A stretch of 64,000 bases of DNA. It comes from Alviniconcha marisindica. Lineage: Eukaryota; Mollusca; Gastropoda; Provannidae. The stretch lies in assembly GCA_018857735.1 (NCBI GenBank), contig JABMCL010002514.1:37501-101500 (forward strand), read 5' to 3'. The position numbers were made by a program, and so were the translations under genes. The notes under the pieces are model-generated. The model had not been told where the DNA came from. It saw nothing but the letters and a program-made list of their open reading frames with translations, and ran no database searches. The number at the start of each line of letters is the position of its first letter. Positions within the stretch are counted from its first letter, which is position 1. Positions 1 through 12,165 of the stretch are shown here, piece by piece.

Positions 1-10
1 ACAACACACA

Positions 11-62
<52 letters not shown>

Positions 63-78
63 CACACACACACACACA

Positions 79-114
<36 letters not shown>

Positions 115-132
115 CACGCACGCACACACACA
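1..132. repeat. (CA)n with (GCAC)n
   Basis: Nearly pure CA dinucleotides to about 78, then GCAC tetranucleotides to about 122. It runs off the window edge. Confidence 0.95.
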
Positions 133-676
133 GGGGTTGGGGTGGACACCAAGACATACAAACGGTCCGAAGAGTCCGAAAGGTGGGATGGGGCGGACAG
201 GTCGGAAAGGTCGGAACGGGCGAAAGGGTCGGAAACGTCTGCACCTGCGTGGACAGCCACGACAGCGGCCGAAGCGACGGCCAAAGCCACCACGGCAAAA
301 GCGACATCTGGAGGGACACCGTCTCCAACGTCCTGCAACAGCAGTTGGAACCAGTGAACGACGTCGTTAGTGATTCGGGGTCAGCAAAGAGAGAGACAGA
401 CAGACAGACAGACAGAGATAGAAACAGACCGAAACAGACAGAGACAGGCAGGCAGGCAGAGACAGACAGATAGAGAGACAGAGACAGAAATTTCAGGGTT
501 CATTTTCCCCTTTAAGCGTTACTTGGTCACTTCTACGTCTAGCCAATGGTGTTAGAAGGCACCAAAGCTCAAAACATAAGTAAAGGTCTGATGCACTGTA
601 GCACTTTTACGTTTAGGTCAAAGTGTAGAGAAAATAAACACCGACAACAACAAAACAAACAAAACGACAATAAACA
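133..676. other. Low-complexity and unassigned sequence
   Basis: It contains purine-rich GGTCGGAAAGG-like repeats (170-240) and an (AGAC)n stretch (385-490). No gene is supported; frames here reflect simple repeats. Confidence 0.6.
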
Positions 677-1450
677 AGCAGGTAACTACCGCCGCCAAAA
701 CAACATAAATCATGCAGGTGGGACAACCCCTGAAGTCCATCAGACTTCCAATCAAAAAATTAAATAAAACAGTAACAAGCAAGTGTAATTACCGCCGCCA
801 AAATTACATATGCATGTTGGACAACCCCTGAAGTCCAGCAGGCTTCCAATCAACAAAATAAAACAACAATAAACAAGCAGGTAAACAGCTAAAACGACAT
901 GTGCAGGTGGAGCAACCGCTGAAGCCCGGCAGGCTTCCAATCAACAAAATAAAACAAAACAATAATAAACAAGCAAGTATATATTTACCGCCGCCAATAC
1001 GACATACGCAGGTGGGACAACCCCTGAAATCCAGCACAGACTTCCAGTCAACAAAAAAACAAACAAAAACAAACAAGCAAGTATATTTACCGCCGCCAAA
1101 ACGACATACGCAGGTGGGACAACCCCTGAAATCCAGCACAGACTTCCAGTCAACAAAAAAACAAACAAAAACAAACAAGCAAGTATATTTACCGCCGCCA
1201 ATACGACATACGCAGGTGGGACAACCCCTGAAATCCAGCACAGACTTCCAGTCAACAAAAAAACAAAAAACAAAAAACAAGCAAGTATATTTACCGCCGC
1301 CAAAACGACATACGCAGGTGGGACAACCCCTGAAATCCAGCACAGACTTCCAGTCAACAAAATAAAACAACAACAAACAAGCAAGTATATTTACCGCCGC
1401 CAATACGACATGTGCAGGTGGGACAACCCCTGAAGTCCAGCAGGCTTCCA
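677..1450. repeat. Minisatellite, ~100-bp unit, 8 copies
   Basis: Each unit has TTACCGCCGCCAAAACGACA, ACGCAGGTGGGACAACCCCT and GAAATCCAGCACAGACTTCC, followed by AAAC-rich spacer. The central copies (980-1360) are nearly identical; outer copies are diverged. Long open frames on both strands come from the repetition. Confidence 0.9.
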
Positions 1451-1757
1451 AAGGGACAGGGGCGCCTGCAGACTTGACCGCACCTCTGCGGCCAGAATCG
1501 TCCCAGGCGGCTTTGTCCTGCAGTAACAAAACAACATTAAAATACCAGATACTCATTGTGGAACAGGCATTCATGCATACAGAGACTGGAAGCTGTCGTT
1601 TTACATAAAACCAACACAAATAAAAGTAATTCAACGCAATAATCTACATACAAATAATAATGGCATGTTCGTAAATGGCCAACCTCTAACATAAAAACAG
1701 AGCTCGGTGCGCTGTACAGAAATCTGAAACAGAACGAGGCTCAGACAACTCGTGCAG

Positions 1758-1838
1758 AATCAACACGCAAGGGAGTTAATTAGCACTCGAAATACGTTAC
1801 ACAAGCACAACAACAAAGACCTGAGTCGCCTACGGTAC
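1758..1838 (+). repeat. Single arm of the foldback family
   Basis: AATCAACACGCAAGGGAGTT to CAAAGACCTGAGTCGCCTAC matches the left arm at 2700-2785 in the same orientation. No partner arm lies next to it. Confidence 0.7.
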
Positions 1839-1951
1839 AGAATTAAAAAGTGAACTCCGTCTATGTTGACTCTGAGACGCCACAAGCGGAAAGCGACAAT
1901 AACAAAGATCCAAACACATAAAAGGTTCATAAGAACGCTATTTATTAGGAC

Positions 1952-1954
<3 letters not shown>

Positions 1955-2048
<94 letters not shown>

Positions 2049-2079
2049 GCGCGCGCGCACGCACGCACGCACGCACGCA
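1955..2079. repeat. (CA)n with (CG)n and (GCAC)n, between direct repeats
   Basis: The tract is flanked by copies of AAAGGTTCA followed by AAGAACGCTATTTATTAG at about 1920, 2083 and 2128, so the microsatellite sits inside a small direct-repeat array. Confidence 0.9.
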
Positions 2080-2514
2080 TAAAAGGTTCAGAGTAACGCT
2101 ATTTATTAGGACAAAATATGCACACATAAAAGGTTCAAAAGAACGCTATTTATTAGCACAAAACGCACATGAAATTTAGCATTTTGTATTTTGTCCAAAT
2201 AAATAGCGTTTAAACCTTTTACGCGTTTGGATATTGTTTTAGAACTCTAGCAGTAATTCCTTCTTCTTCTTCTTTTTTCTTTTCTTTATTTGTCTTTTTG
2301 TTTGTTGTTGTTGTTAACAATAACAATAATAAATTATTATTTATAATTAGTTATTAATAATAATAATAACTTACAATTTATAAAGCGCCCCTTCTCAAAG
2401 GAGCTCATCGCGCATTACAATTATTAGCAACATTTACAATGACAAAATACGCAAACGCATTGAGTCATGCAGATATAACCTGCTTATCATTATGACTGCA
2501 AGCAATTCAAACCA

Positions 2515-2573
2515 CAAGTAAGTAATTTTTGTGTTTTTTTCGCCCAGTCAACCATTACGGTTATCTCAGGACG
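2515..2573 (+). repeat. Stem-loop insert copy
   Basis: The sequence TTTTCGCCCAGTCAACCATT and ACGGTTATCTCAGGACG matches the roughly 50-bp family. The inner stem AACC/GGTT is kept. No target-site duplication is recognised. Confidence 0.6.
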
Positions 2574-2699
2574 TTTTCAAACCACTACAAAAAGCCAACA
2601 GATGCGGGAGCCCTTTGAGAAGATTAGTATGTTGTAGTCAGTTGTGTCGAAGGCGGCGGAGAGATCCAAGAGTGTCAGAACAGAAACGTTAATTACCAA

Positions 2700-2912
2700 A
2701 ATCAACACATAAGGGAGTTAATTGGCGCTTGAAAAACGTCACACAAGCACAACAGCAAAGACCTGAGTCTCCTACGGTAACTCTCACCTGGAATGCGTGT
2801 AAATACAAGGTACATAAACTCCAGACGAGAGTTACCGTAAGAGACACAGGTCTTTGTTTTTGTGTTTGTGTGACGTCTTCCGAGCGCTAATTAACTCCCT
2901 TGTGTGTTGATT
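2700..2912. mobile_element. Foldback element with ~86-bp inverted arms
   Basis: The left arm 2700-2785 (ATCAACACATAAGGGAGTTA to CGGTAACTCTC) and right arm 2827-2912 (GAGAGTTACCGTAAGAGACA to GTGTGTTGATT) are inverted repeats with some mismatches around a 41-bp loop. A related single arm lies at 1758-1838, and a diverged relative around 42235-42300. Confidence 0.75.
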
Positions 2913-3956
2913 CTGAACGAGCGCTCTGGGCCTTGTTCTGTATATAATTATGCTTTCAGGAGGGCTATAATGGCTGCTCCAGTACTGCGGTAAGTGGACT
3001 GAGAAGGACAGATGAAGCTGTGTTCGGTAAGATATAATATGCCGGCAGATGCTGGAGAACAATTCTCAGAGCTCAGGAGCTGTACGTGACTTCTCCCGTC
3101 ACACTAAACTCGGTTTCGACCAGGTGCAAATTTGCAGGTGAACACACAATGCGGACTGCACCTTGCACCTTGCTTGTCCTGCTGGGGCAAATTTTCCGGG
3201 GGGTAGTTTTTTGGGGAGGCACTTCTCTCGCTCTCCACTATCACTACTACCACTACCACGTATCTTCTTCTTTTGTATTAATTTTAAAATATTTTCACAT
3301 CAGTGATATTAGACTGATCTTACGATTATCAAGACGACAACGTATCTCAGCAAGTTACACCCAAACAACAACAGAATTTAAGGAAACAAATCAATGGGCT
3401 GGAACACACCATTATCACCACCACTACGACTTATTTCTCAGGGGCTGGATCACCATCACATCACCACCACCACCACCACCACCATCACCACTATCTCTCC
3501 GATGGTGGGTGGTTGCATGAGAACACTAACACGAATGGCAACACCAACACCACCAGCACCAACAACAACAACAACGACGACGGTGACGACAACATGAACA
3601 CTCACCAAACTGACCAAACGGTCTCTGGCTGAGCACACTGACACAACTGGCAAGAGCCAAGAGAAGAACCAGCAGAATGCTTGGAAAACCCGCCATCGTG
3701 AGCTGTTACTGCCCAGCAAGCAAGCAAGCAAGCAGTAAGACTCTCACTGTGTCGTCGATTCTCAGCAGTCTGGTGATCAGGGTTCAGCGGTGGTCGCAGA
3801 TGCGGTACCAGGGTTGTACAGAGTCAAGGCTTTTATACCTTTGTGTCTTCTACCTGCCAGAAGGTACTTGATTACTACCTACCCCCATCCCTCTGCCTCC
3901 GTGACATTTACCTAGCCTGTCATTGATCAATTTCGTAACGACCATACCCGGAAATT
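2913..3956. other. No gene recognised
   Basis: Mixed sequence with (CAC)n around 3465-3490 and (CAA)n around 3545-3590. Frames through these tracts are simple-repeat artefacts. Confidence 0.5.
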
Positions 3957-3957
3957 T

Positions 3958-4001
<44 letters not shown>

Positions 4002-4262
4002 AGAAGAGAGAGAAGAGAGAAGAGAGAGAAGAGAAGACGAAGGAAGAGAACAGAAGAAAAGAAGAAGAGACAGAAGAAGAAGAAGACAGAGACAGAGAGA
4101 GAAGAGAGAGACAAACAGACGAGGAAGGAGGTGAGGGAGCAGCGAGAGGAGAGAGGAGAGGAGAGGGGGGGGGGGGGGGGGGGGGGGGGAGAGAGAGACA
4201 GACAGAGACAGAGAAAAAGGGAGGGAGGGAGGGAGAGAGAGAGGGGGAGAGAGAGAGAGAGA
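3957..4262. repeat. (GA)n-rich tract with G run
   Basis: Purine-only repeats GA, GAA and GAGA with a G run at about 4167-4190. Strong strand asymmetry. Confidence 0.9.
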
Positions 4263-4489
4263 ATGGCACAACTTGGTCATCTTTTGTCTTTCTTTGACGG
4301 GGTGGTCCCGCGGACTTCCGTGTGGTCCCAGTCAACACAGGCGGTGGGAAACTGTTTCATATACGCTATCAGTTTTGTTCATTCCCAGCTGATAGGCCAT
4401 ATTCATCACAGCAGAAGACAAAGAAGAGTTACATTGTTCTTGGCTTTTCTTTCTTTCTTTCTTTCTTACTTCTTTTATTTTTATTTTTT

Positions 4490-4590
4490 TGCAACGTTGG
4501 GAAAACGTCTGAGAGACGGGTGGAGCGCATAATTATGGGCTTTTCCGAGCGCATAGATATCATCTTGAACTGAACTGAACTGAACTCTTG
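4490..4590 (+). repeat. Dispersed repeat with (TGAAC)n tail
   Basis: GGGTGGAGCGCATAATTATG and GGCTTTTCCGAGCGC are followed by TGAAC repeats. The reverse complement lies at 12066-12165. The short tandem tail suggests a non-LTR 3' end. Confidence 0.55.
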
Positions 4591-4758
4591 GATTTTAACG
4601 TTCCGTCGAAAAAAGAAGGACAGAAAGGAAAAAAAAGACAGCGAATGAAAATAAGAAAAAGAAAACAGAAAAAATACTGAATAAAATAAAATGAAAGAAG
4701 AACAAGAAGAGTTCATTCTTGAATGGATTTTAATGTCCCGTCAAGATCACCTCAAGAC

Positions 4759-4853
4759 AAGGTTTCAAGGTTTCAAGGTTTTCAAGGTTTTCAAGGTTTC
4801 AAGGTTTTCAAGGTTTTCAAGGTTTCAAGGTTTTCAAGGTTTTCAAGGTTTTA
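4759..4853. repeat. Minisatellite (AAGGTTTTC)n
   Basis: About 11 units of AAGGTTTC or AAGGTTTTC. The alternation of 8- and 9-bp units gives a regular higher order. Confidence 0.9.
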
Positions 4854-5244
4854 TTGAGCTTTTTGCCCCTGGGGGCTAGAAAGCGAAGTTACATTCGCAC
4901 ACGACATTCCTTATGAATAAGTACATGAGTACTACGAATAAATAACTACCACACTTTATATATAAGACAAAAATAAATGCTCAAACACAAATCAAAGTTT
5001 TTTTATAAATATGTAAGTCTAAGGCGCAAAAATTAAATATTTCTTTTTTCGTTGTGTTTCGTTATTGACTTAATCAAAATAACTCAAATATACAACTAAT
5101 AAATTTAGCAAGCTTAACATTCTTAGATTTTGAAGTCATATTCATGAGGCTACAGAATTTGGGCACGTTTTTGACAAACAAGACAACGAAAAGAAAAAGA
5201 AGACAAAGACAAAAAAGAAGACGGAAAGAGAAAACATTTTCACA

Positions 5245-5339
<95 letters not shown>

Positions 5340-5900
5340 CAGTATATGTAATCCACATCAATGTGGGGTGCACCGAAAACCTCGTCTTCTAAATTCGATA
5401 CAGAATCAACGGGACGGGTTTGTTGTTGTTTGTTTGTTTGTTTGTTTTGTGGGTTTGTTGTTGTTGATTGTTTGTTCTTGTTTGTTGTTGTTTTGTTTTT
5501 GCTGTTGTTTTCTCAGCCGACTGGCATTCAAAGCGTGGAAATGCACATTCGTATTTTAAATCTGACCTCTCTTGTGACCTTGAACATAGGTCAAGGGCAT
5601 CAAATCTGGTATTGTGAGGTAAACACCAATTTTTGTTTAACGGAATCTTTAACTTTAAGCTTTTCTTTTGATCTCATCTGCCTGTCGAACAAAACGTGTT
5701 CTGAGAGGGATTGTTCCTTTAAAGTGCCCCACCAATAGCCTTCCGGGAACTTCCGTGTCAACCAGTTAGCAAGTTCAAAATGAAATGTAAACAGTTGAAT
5801 AGAATGGACGTTTTGTTTTGTATTACAACCGAATGATTGAGTCTTCACATTATGCGAAAGATTTATCATTTTAAAAGGAATGTCATCCCCACAGGCGATC
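4854..5900. other. AT-rich unassigned sequence with (TA)n and (TTG)n
   Basis: Contains (TA)n at 5251-5337 and a TTTG/TTG-rich run at 5419-5505. No gene is supported. Confidence 0.6.
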
Positions 5901-5909
5901 CAAGCGTGC

Positions 5910-6619
<710 letters not shown>

Positions 6620-6874
6620 GTTGTTCCGCTTCCTTCTTTTTTTTTAATTCTTTTTTTCTTCTTTTTTCTCAAGGGTTGTTGTTTCTCTGTTTGTTATTTT
6701 GTTTGTTTTGTTACCAAGTCAAACGTTATTCATTGCGTGTATAGTGGACAGTATACGTTTGTGGCCCTCACACAATCAGTCAAGATCTTCGTGGCGCCGG
6801 AACTGCCGCAAGGCACTATGGGACCACGCAGACTCCGCGCTGTATAAATACACATCCCGGTCCTGCTGATCACA

Positions 6875-7201
6875 TAGAGAGCCGGTTTGGCCTAGCGGTA
6901 AGGCGGTAGGCTGGTAAGCGGAAGGACCTCGGTTCGATACCGCTTCGGCTCTCCTTTCTCTTCAAAAAGGTTGTGGTTTGTGGACACTGTCTTGTGACTT
7001 TGTCCATCACTTCCTACTGAAACATTAAAATGGCTGTCATCGCTGCCCATCTTAATGCAGGAATCATTCTGGTGGTGACAGTGTATAGCGATAGGTATAT
7101 AATCTCCCTCTTCCCCCACCTCCATACCCCATTCCCCCCATTCTCCCCGTCCCTAATAAACCTTCTGGTTTCTGTGGACGTTAAGCACCATGTTTACTTT
7201 A
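6875..7201 (+). mobile_element. tRNA-derived SINE, family 1, full copy
   Basis: The 5' end is tRNA-like: an A-box-like TAGCGGTAAGGCG and a B-box-like GGTTCGATACC, with arms GAGAGCCG and CGGCTCTC that could pair. A body with TTGTGGTTTGTGGACACTGT and a tail with TCCCTAATAAACCTTCTGGT follow. The copy is flanked by 12-bp direct repeats CTGCTGATCACA (6863-6874 and 7202-7213), the mark of retroposition. Transcription by RNA polymerase III and LINE-dependent movement are inferred from the class. Confidence 0.85.
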
Positions 7202-7213
7202 CTGCTGATCACA

Positions 7214-7790
7214 CAGCATAGTTCAGGAGCTGTGTGAGAGTCGAGGTGGCCGTCCTGGGCTGTCCGTCCTAACGAGCCTTCTGGTTTCCGTGGACGTAAA
7301 GCTATATTGAACCATGCTTCGGCATTGGTCTCAGCTTGTCCCTAATATGTCAACTGACATCTGAGGACATTAAGCAACACGACCTACCTACCCGCTGAAC
7401 GTTCATAGTTCAGGAGCTGTGTGAGAGTTGAGATGGCCGTCCTGGGATGTCCGTCCTAACGAACCTTCTTGTTTCCGTGGACGTAAAGCTATATTAAACC
7501 ATGCTTCGGCATTAGTCACAGCTTGTCCCTAATATGTCAGCCGACATCTGAGGACAGTAAGCATCACTTCATCATCATCATCATCGCTGAACATTCATAG
7601 TTCAGGAGCTGTGTGAGAGTCGAGGTGGCCGTCCTGGGCTGTCCGTCCTAACGAACCTTCTGGTTTTCGTGGACGTAAAGCTATATTGAACCACGCTTCG
7701 GCATTGGTCTCAGCTTGTCCCTAATATGTCAACTGACACCTGAGGACATTAAGCATCACTTCATCATCATCATCATCGCTGAACATTCGC
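7214..7790 (+). repeat. Three tandem copies of a ~189-bp dispersed repeat
   Basis: Units begin at GTTCAGGAGCTGTGTGAGAG (7221, 7408, 7600) and run through GTGGCCGTCCTGGGCTGTCC, GGACGTAAAGCTATATTGAA and GTCTCAGCTTGTCCCTAATA to the next unit. Single copies occur at 23098-23272 (plus) and 14613-14702 (minus). Confidence 0.85.
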
Positions 7791-7956
7791 CATCTCTCAT
7801 CTTGCAGCGAGGACGTCACAGACGTCAGTTGGCTGAGGAGGACCGGCATACCACGGGTACGGGTCGGAGCGCAGGAACGAGCTATTCGAAGGTACCCCCC
7901 CCCCCCCCCTCCCCTCCCTCCCTAATTAGCCGTCTGTGGCTTCTGTGGACGTAAAG

Positions 7957-8432
7957 GGGAGCAGGGTTAGCTCAGTGCGCACCTGACTCGTGATTGAAAG
8001 GTCGCGGGTTCGAATTCCTGCAGGAGAGGCGGGAGATTTTCTTCTCCAGGGTCGACCGTCTGTTCTGACTCTTATTTCGGTATCCGTTCCACACCCGAGT
8101 TACAGCAGTAGCATGTAAAATATCCCAGTCATTCTGCCAAAAGTGCAGGTGGCAGGTTACAGCTAAACACGCATGCACCTTACGTATGTGGCTTTGCGCG
8201 AAGTGACATGGTACGTGGTTGTATGGTGCACCCAAAACGCGCCGAGACGACAGCAGTTTCATGTGGCACCAGCCATGCCAGCGCTGTAAGTACACCACTT
8301 CGGTGGATATTCAAAAAACGCCTATGAAAAATAAAATAAATAAAAACTAGTCACCGATGTAGAATTACATGCAAGCGCAGTGAGTCTGCTCGAGAGCGGA
8401 GAATAGCGCTATGTATAAAGCGACCAATAAAG
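7957..8432 (+). mobile_element. tRNA-derived SINE, family 2, full copy
   Basis: The head GCAGGGTTAGCTCAGTGCGC carries an A-box-like motif and TCGCGGGTTCGAATTCC a B-box-like motif. The body contains AGTGCAGGTGGCAGGTTACA, TGGCACCAGCCATGCCAGCG and CACTTCGGTGGATATTCAAA. The end reads CGCAGTGAGTCTGCTCGAGA then GCGGAGAATAGCGCTATG. Other copies are at 11574-11950 (minus), 44095-44320 and 53850-54165. Confidence 0.8.
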
Positions 8433-8443
8433 CACCATGAAAA

Positions 8444-8746
8444 TTCGTGAGCCGTTTTGGCCTAGCGGTAAGGCGTTAGGCTGCTAAGCAAAGGGACCTC
8501 GGTTCGAATCCGCTTCGGCTCTCCTTTCTCTTCAGAAGTTGTGGTCTGTGGACACTGTCTTGTGACTTTGTCCCTAACAATTGATGAAACATTAAAATGG
8601 CTCTCATAGTTGCTGCCCATCTTAATGCAGCAGTCGCTCTGGCGGTGACAGTTTATAGCGACAGGTATACAGTCTCCCTCTTCCCCGCTCTCCACGTTCT
8701 TAATAAGCCTTGTGGTTTCTGCGAACGCTAAGCACCGAGTTTGCTT
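8444..8746 (+). mobile_element. tRNA-derived SINE, family 1, second copy
   Basis: The same head (CCTAGCGGTAAGGCGTTAGG, then CCTCGGTTCGAATCCGCTTC), body and tail as the copy at 6875. Flanks CACCATGAAAA (8433-8443) and CACCGTGAAAA (8747-8757) look like a target-site duplication with one mismatch. It sits directly after a family 2 SINE. Confidence 0.8.
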
Positions 8747-8816
8747 CACCGTGAAAAGAAAGAAAAGATAAGCCAGGACGTCCAGCTCTCGCTGACAGTC
8801 ACGCAGCGGTAAGCCC

Positions 8817-10136
8817 GTTCTTAATTGGGCGAATGTTTGTTCGCGAACCTAGTTGGAAGTATTCGGCGAAGCTAGTTGGTTCTTAATTGGGCGAATGTTT
8901 GTTCGCGAACCTAGTTGGAAGTATTTGGCGAAGCTAGTTGGTCAGTTCTTAATTGGGCGAATGTTTGTTCGCGAACCTAGTTGGAAGTATTCGGCGAAGC
9001 TAGTTGGTTCTTAATTGGGCGAATGTTTGTTCGCGAACCTAGTTGGAAGTATTTGGCGAAGCTAGTTGGTCAGTTCTTAATTGGGCGAATGTTTGTTCGC
9101 GAACCTAGTTGGAAGTATTCGGCGAAGCTAGTTGGTTCTTAATTGGGCGAATGTTTGTTCGCGAACCTAGTTGGGAGTATTCGGCGAAGCTAGTTGGTTC
9201 TTAATTGGGCGAATGTTTGTTCGCGAACCTAGTTGGAAGTATTCGGCGAAGCTAGTTGGTTCTTAATTGGGCGAATGTTTGTTCGCGAACCTAGTTGGAA
9301 GTATTTGGCGAAGCTAGTTGGTCAGTTCTTAATTGGGCGAATGTTTGTTCGCGAACCTAGTTGGAAGTATTCGGCGAAGCTAGTTGGTTTTTAATTGGGC
9401 GAATGTTTGTTCGCGAACCTAGTTGGAAGTATTCGGCGAAGCTAGTTGGTTCTTAATGGGCGAATGTTTGTTCGCGAACCTAGTTGGAAGTATTCGGCGA
9501 AGCTATTGGTTCTTAATTGGGCGAATGTTTGTTCGCGAACCTCAGTAGTTGGAAGTATTCGACGAAGCTAGTTGGTTCTTAATTGGGCGAACTTTTCTTC
9601 GCGAACCTAGTTGGAAGTATTCGGCGAAGCTATGTTCAGGATCTAAAAACTTCGCTCAGCATGTTCTGGGAACACTCGCCCTATTCGACGAACATTGCCT
9701 CTGATTGGCTGAGAGCAGAGCTCTCCTGTGGATGAAGAAGAAATCAAAATCAAAATGGATGACGGTGTCGCTAGGTTCTTCACTCTCTTCGGAGGGAATT
9801 TGTTTGTTTGTTGACTTGTGGAGGCGCAGCCTTGTCTCGGAGACCCAGAATGAGATAATAGTTAGTTGAGTTACCCTGTGAGGGATGATGAATGTATACT
9901 GACTTGACTTGACTTCATTTGACTTTAGCCTACATTTTCGATCATGCTGTCTGCTGCGCGTCTGCCGCAATTTCGGGCCGAAGCTTGCATCTCATTGCAA
10001 GCCAGCTGAGAACGAAGTAAAGTTTGGGCTGTCCGAACCATGTTCGGCGAACTAAAAGTTCAATTAAGAAACGAATCATAGTTCGTCGAACTGTCCGAAG
10101 TATGTTCGGCGAACAAACATTCGCCCAGTTAAGAAC
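8817..10136. mobile_element. Element with inverted, tandemly repeated subterminal sequence
   Basis: The left side (8817-9633) is 13 tandem units of about 62 bp with TTCTTAATTGGGCGAATGTT and GTTCGCGAACCTAGTTGG, some units longer by TCAG. The right side (about 10040-10136) contains the reverse complement, ending CGAACAAACATTCGCCCAGT then TAAGAAC. The ends 8817 and 10136 therefore form inverted repeats, suggesting a non-autonomous DNA transposon whose left subterminal repeat has expanded. No convincing target-site duplication was seen, and the interior (9640-10020) encodes nothing I recognise. Confidence 0.6.
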
Positions 10137-10440
10137 TAGCTTTAAAGAGCTAGTGGTTCTTTGTTCGGTGGCTGCCATGCAGAACCCACAGACAAAGAGC
10201 TCGGTGTTGCCTGCAAAATGATGAAGAATCCGGAAGAGAGCGGTGGTGACAGTGTAGCAACAGGAAGAGAAGAAAGAGAAAGAGCGTGACTGTGACGCTC
10301 TCGCTGAAATATATATATACAACTCTCGCGATATTACAAGACCGAGGAGAAAACATGTGCTGTCAGGAAAAACACCTGTGCTCATGCTGGATTGCCAGTG
10401 TTTAGTGTTTGGCATAAAGGCTATGCTAGCTATATAAAAG

Positions 10441-10680
10441 CTGTGGTCTGTGGACACCGTCTTGCGATTTTGTCCGTAACAATTAATGAAACATTAAAAT
10501 GTCTTCCATTTGTTGTTAGCCTTGATATAACCCTTTTGTGGTTGGCTGGGCTCAAAGCACCAACTAACTAACTTCCATCGCTGCCCATCTTATTTTAATG
10601 CAGGAGTCATTTCTAGTGGTGACAGTGAAGCGATAGGTAGGTAATCTCCCTCTTCCCCCGCTTCCATACCCAAACCAGAG
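10441..10680 (+). mobile_element. SINE family 1, 5'-truncated, with nested insert
   Basis: It lacks the tRNA head. The body (GTGGTCTGTGGACACCGTCT, then ATCGCTGCCCATCTTATTTT, then AGCGATAGGTAGGTAATCTC) matches the copies at 6875 and 8444, interrupted by the stem-loop insert at 10510-10571. Confidence 0.7.
10510..10571 (-). mobile_element. Stem-loop insert nested in a SINE
   Basis: Minus-strand core GTTGGTGCTTTGAGCCCAGC followed by AACCACAAAAGGGTTATATC belongs to the same roughly 50-bp family. It splits a family 1 SINE body and is flanked by CTTCCAT at 10503-10509 and 10572-10578, a 7-bp target-site duplication. Confidence 0.7.
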
Positions 10681-10918
10681 GTTAAAGCAACAAAACCTGA
10701 TGACTGGCACAAAACAAGAGAAGCCGTCTTTCTGTACCTCCACCCTGTCCCCATCTTTTACCTCACCCCCAGTGATGCTCAAAACATTCCGTAATGATGT
10801 TCCTTGCCTCAGTTGTCGTAGCTAGTCCCATCCAGCCTGTTTGCTTCCTGTTCCTGTGGTAATGAAATGCTCTTGGTGGGCACACTAGAAGGCGACCAGC
10901 ACAAGCTGTTGTAATATG

Positions 10919-10919
<1 letters not shown>

Positions 10920-10968
<49 letters not shown>

Positions 10969-10975
10969 GAATGGG

Positions 10976-11016
<41 letters not shown>

Positions 11017-11090
11017 TGTGTGCGTGCGTGTGTGCGTGCATGCGTGTGTGTGTGTGTGTGTGTGTGTGTAGGAATGCGCATGCCTGTGTA

Positions 11091-11123
<33 letters not shown>

Positions 11124-11231
11124 ACGTGCATGCATGAGTGGTGCGTGGTATGTGTGTGCGTGTGTGTGTAGGAATGCGCATGCCTGTGTGTGTGTGCGTG
11201 CGCGTGCGCGCGCGTGTGTGTGTATGTGTGT
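10920..11231. repeat. Compound (GT)n array with ~120-bp higher-order repeat
   Basis: GT runs are broken by GTAGGAATGGGATG- and TAGGAATGCGCATGCCTGTG-type spacers repeated at about 10967, 11069 and 11169. Confidence 0.9.
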
Positions 11232-11573
11232 TCTGTCGAGTGAATCTTTGTTCATTCGAATGAATGTACGTTTAAAGAATGTGTCCGCGCTTAGGTGCTG
11301 TTTAGGCGTTCTAGGAGCCCATTATTATTATTTCAAACCAAAGCCTGCCTTATACTTACGACACGTGCAACAAAATTCTCTATAACGGATCTAGTTGGAA
11401 CGATGAGGGTGGATTATATACCCAAACTGTCCATGTTAAAATGTGATGCCCACTCGAACGCATCTTGCACCCTGCAAAGTCCAATTTCTGGCAGAAAGCG
11501 AAGCATGCCAATTAAGCCATATTCAAGATTCAGGTCCAGACTCCCTATGTACCAAGTTTAGCAATAAGAAAGT

Positions 11574-11950
11574 TGTTGTTGATCGCTTTGATATAGCGCT
11601 ATTCTCCGCTCTCGAGCAGACTCACTGCGCTTGCATGTGATTCTGCATGAGTGACTAGCTTTTTATAGCGCGTTTTTGGACATCCACCGAAGTGGTGTAC
11701 TTACAGCGCTGACATGGCTGGTGCCACATGAAACTGCTGCGTCTCGGCGCGTTCTGTGTACACCATACAACCATGCACCATGTCACTTCATGCGAAGCCA
11801 CATACGTAAGGTGCATGCGTGTTTAGCTGTAACCTGCCACCTGCACTTTTGGTAGAATGAGCGGGATCTTTTACGTGCTACTGCGGTAACACAGGGGTGG
11901 AACGGATACCGAAATAAGTCAGCATAGAAAGCTGACCCTAGAGAAGAAAA
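11574..11950 (-). mobile_element. SINE family 2 copy, 5' end truncated
   Basis: The minus-strand copy reads through TAACCTGCCACCTGCACTTT (complement of the body) and TATAGCGCTATTCTCCGCTC (complement of the tail). A CT-rich run replaces the tRNA-like head. Confidence 0.75.
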
Positions 11951-12065
11951 TTCTCTCTCTCTCTCTCTCTCCCTCGTCTTAAAAATCGGTAAGCCTACAT
12001 ACATAAGCAAACGACAACACAACATTGCGGCGAAATCCTGGTTGCCAAGGAGATAACTGTTCATA

Positions 12066-12165
12066 GCGCTGTGGATTCTCAGTTCAGTTCAAGACGGTAT
12101 CTGCGCGTTCGGAAAAGCCCATATGCGCTCCACCCCGCCTCTCGTAAGTTTCCCCAACGTTGCCT
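12066..12165 (-). repeat. Second copy of the (TGAAC)n-tailed repeat
   Basis: TCAGTTCAGTTCAAG and GGAAAAGCCCATATGCGCTC are the complement of 4490-4590. A long frame through it (12071-12433) is not supported as a gene. Confidence 0.55.

Noticed and set aside
4165..4190. G-quadruplex regulatory element
   Set aside because: It is a plain homopolymer G run within a purine microsatellite; no gene lies nearby to regulate.
6876..6955. A tRNA gene
   Set aside because: It is the head of a SINE with body, tail and target-site duplications; related copies at 8450 and 45767 have the same trailing sequence.
8817..9633. CRISPR array
   Set aside because: The units are contiguous with no unique spacers, and the sequence is eukaryotic transposon-related.
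9942..10457. 171-codon minus-strand frame
   Set aside because: It runs through transposon end repeats and has no recognisable domain.
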